Positions 4,375-5,780 of a DNA stretch of 5,780 bases are shown one piece after another (position 1 is the first letter of the stretch; each line of letters opens with the position of its first letter). The notes under the pieces are model-generated. The model saw nothing but the letters and a program-made list of their open reading frames with translations. It did no database searches and had not been told where the DNA came from. A program made the translations under genes and the position numbers. Source of the DNA: an uncultured Planctomycetaceae bacterium (GTDB lineage Bacteria; Planctomycetota; Planctomycetia; Pirellulales; UBA1268); the NCBI GenBank assembly GCA_903958265.1, contig CAJBSQ010000003.1, forward strand, positions 1 through 5,780, in the 5' to 3' direction.

Positions 4375-5780
4375 ATGACAAAGCACAGCCCTGATGCGAT
4401 CTGGAACCGACGGGCATTTCTCCGCGCCACGGCGGCAGGTGCCGCCCTCGGGCTGCCGTCTATGGCTCGGCTGCCGGCGGCTCCGACCAGCTCCAACGAG
4501 AAGATTCGACTGGGCCTCATCGGCCTCGGATGGAGAGGTGGCCAGCACCTCGTCGCCCTCCTGAAGCGGAATGACTGCGAGGTGGTCGCGCTCTGCGATC
4601 CGGAGGCTACGTTTCTCGACGCCGCCCGCCGCAAGGCCCCGAAGGCGACCTTCTCCGCCGATCTGCGGACCCTGCTCGACCAGGCCGACGTCGACGCCGT
4701 CGTGATCTCCACGTGCAACCACTGGCATTGCCTGGCCGCGGTGTGGGCCTGCCAGGCGGGCAAGGATGTCTACGTGGAGAAGCCGCTCTCGTACACGCTC
4801 TGGGAAGGACGGCAACTGATCAACGCCGCCCGAAAGTATGATCGAGTGGTGCAGGTGGGCACGCAGCAGCGCAGCGACCCGGTGCAGCAGGACATCCGCG
4901 GGTTTCTGCACGACGAGAAGGCGCTCGGGCCGATCGAGTCGGTGGCCGTGATGCGGTTCGGCGTCCGTGAGGGGATCGGCAAGCGGGAGACGCCCCTGGA
5001 GATGCCGAAGACGCTGGAGTACGACCTCTGGCTCGGGCCCGCCGCCGACCTGCCGATGGAGCGTTCGAAGGTCAACTACGACTGGCACTGGGACTGGAAC
5101 ACCGGCAACGGTGAATGCGCGAACTGGGGCGTGCACGTGCTCGACGATGTTCGCAATGTCGCCTTTCGAGACAGCGTGTCGCTGCCGTCGTCTGTCGTCT
5201 GCGGCGGCGGTCGTGTCGCCTGGAACGACGCCGGGCAGACGCCAAACCTGATGTTCGCCTTGCTCGAGGCCGGGGGTGTGCCGGTTGTCTTTGCGCTGAG
5301 CAACCTGCCGGATCGGCCCGGGTCGAAGGCGGCGTTGCAGTATCAGGACACGCAGAGCGGCTACATCGTGAACGCCGCCGGGGGCTCGTACCATGGCCGC
5401 CGCGGGGGCGGCGTGGCGCTCGATCCCGCGGGCAAGGTGATCCGCGAGTTCAAGGGGACGACCGGCGGTGCGGAGCACTACACCGACTTTTTTGACAGTA
5501 TCCGCACGCGCCGCCGGCCCGCCGCGGACGTGGTCATCGGCCACGACTCGACGAACTGGAGCCATGTGATCACCGCGGCGTGGCGATCAGCGACGACGGA
5601 CGGCCTCATCCCCGCCGGAGAACTCGCGGGAGGTGAGCCGACGGCTGACATCGCCCGGATGCTCAGGGATCAGGTCGCCGCTTATGGCGCGGAGATTCCG
5701 GCCGCCACGCTCCGCTTGAGCCGGCCGTTCGCCATCGATGCCAGCCTCGAGGCTTTTGTTGGCGAGGGCGCCGCTGCGGC
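4375..5780 (+). CDS. Tat-exported Gfo/Idh/MocA-family oxidoreductase, partial at the 3' end
   Basis: The reading frame is open from ATG 4375 to the window edge (468 complete codons, no stop). AAGGAGAT at 4363-4370 is a strong Shine-Dalgarno at good spacing and fixes the start. Residues 11-30 form a twin-arginine signal, NRRAFLRATAAGAALGLP, so export to the periplasm by the Tat system, probably already folded with its cofactor, is expected. The Rossmann NAD(P)-binding domain starts at KIRLGLIGLGWRGGQH (43-58) and continues with VVALCDPE (70-77) and VISTCNHWH (110-118). The family's Glu-Lys-Pro motif is in DVYVEKPLSYTLWEGRQL (131-148), followed by VVQVGTQQRS. The C-terminal domain (about 170 onward) contains WLGPA, NYDWHWDWNTGNGECANWGVHVLDD (234-258) and EHYTDFFDSIRTRRRPAADVVIGHDS (367-392). 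Members use NAD(P) to oxidise or rearrange sugars and cyclitols, often with a histidine in this central region. The substrate cannot be told from sequence. Exported versions are abundant in Planctomycetota and tied to glycan use. It follows pheT by 79 nt and is functionally unrelated to it. Confidence 0.93.
   Translation, partial: MTKHSPDAIWNRRAFLRATAAGAALGLPSMARLPAAPTSSNEKIRLGLIGLGWRGGQHLVALLKRNDCEVVALCDPEATFLDAARRKAPKATFSADLRTLLDQADVDAVVISTCNHWHCLAAVWACQAGKDVYVEKPLSYTLWEGRQLINAARKYDRVVQVGTQQRSDPVQQDIRGFLHDEKALGPIESVAVMRFGVREGIGKRETPLEMPKTLEYDLWLGPAADLPMERSKVNYDWHWDWNTGNGECANWGVHVLDDVRNVAFRDSVSLPSSVVCGGGRVAWNDAGQTPNLMFALLEAGGVPVVFALSNLPDRPGSKAALQYQDTQSGYIVNAAGGSYHGRRGGGVALDPAGKVIREFKGTTGGAEHYTDFFDSIRTRRRPAADVVIGHDSTNWSHVITAAWRSATTDGLIPAGELAGGEPTADIARMLRDQVAAYGAEIPAATLRLSRPFAIDASLEAFVGEGAAA
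4388..4485 (+). other. Twin-arginine signal peptide region of the oxidoreductase
   Basis: Codons 5-37 encode a polar N-terminus, the twin-arginine motif N-R-R-A-F-L-R (residues 11-17), a moderately hydrophobic Ala/Gly/Leu stretch (about 18-33) and a short Pro/Ala-rich end (LPAAP, 33-37) before the mature domain begins at KIRLGLIG. The motif fits the (S/T)-R-R-x-F-L-K pattern except for Asn at the first place and Arg at the last. Cleavage near residues 36-38 is possible but not certain. Confidence 0.8.

Noticed and set aside
4186..5565. 459-codon - strand open frame opposite the oxidoreductase
   Set aside because: Composition is low-complexity and GC-driven, there is no family resemblance, and the + strand frame is clearly a real Tat-signal oxidoreductase.

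Overview
The window is GC-rich and carries a conserved translation cluster on the + strand, in the order rpmI (ribosomal protein bL35), rplT (bL20), pheS and pheT (phenylalanyl-tRNA synthetase alpha and beta). It is followed by the start of a Tat-exported Gfo/Idh/MocA-family oxidoreductase that runs off the right edge. I recognise nothing convincing on the - strand. Its long open frames are antisense shadows of GC-rich genes. The likely source is a member of Planctomycetota, perhaps a Pirellulales-like lineage. This rests on the Tat-dependent Gfo/Idh/MocA protein, a type strongly amplified in that phylum, on the shortened PheT, and on the general look of the ribosomal proteins. It is an inference from gene content, not a proven assignment.

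Layout. Bases 1-9 may be the last codons of infC (Pro-Lys-stop), which would complete the classical infC-rpmI-rplT order. A 9-bp tandem triplet and a C/A-rich, G-poor leader then precede rpmI (95-298). Next comes an unusually long 510-bp spacer (299-808) with no credible gene but many structured elements. These are a hairpin directly after the rpmI stop, a second 9-bp tandem triplet, a strong 56-nt hairpin with an 11-bp perfect outer stem, two tandem 20-bp degenerate repeats, a set of competing inverted repeats, a weak promoter-like site and a short cUCCGg-tetraloop hairpin just before the rplT ribosome binding site. rplT (809-1186), pheS (1191-2210, GTG start) and pheT (2214-4295) follow with gaps of 4 and 3 nt, so they are almost certainly one transcript with coupled translation. 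A 79-nt gap without a recognisable intrinsic terminator leads to the oxidoreductase (4375 to the edge).

How the genes work together. bL35 and bL20 are large-subunit proteins. PheS and PheT form the alpha2-beta2 enzyme that charges tRNA-Phe. Linking them is an ancient arrangement that coordinates translation capacity. Two points deserve attention. The long structured rpmI-rplT spacer probably uncouples rpmI from rplT-pheST or hosts a mobile palindromic repeat. PheT also cleanly lacks the N-terminal OB-fold tRNA-binding domain while keeping its editing, B5, catalytic-like and anticodon-binding domains. I see no new multi-gene system, CRISPR array, mobile element gene or RNA gene.
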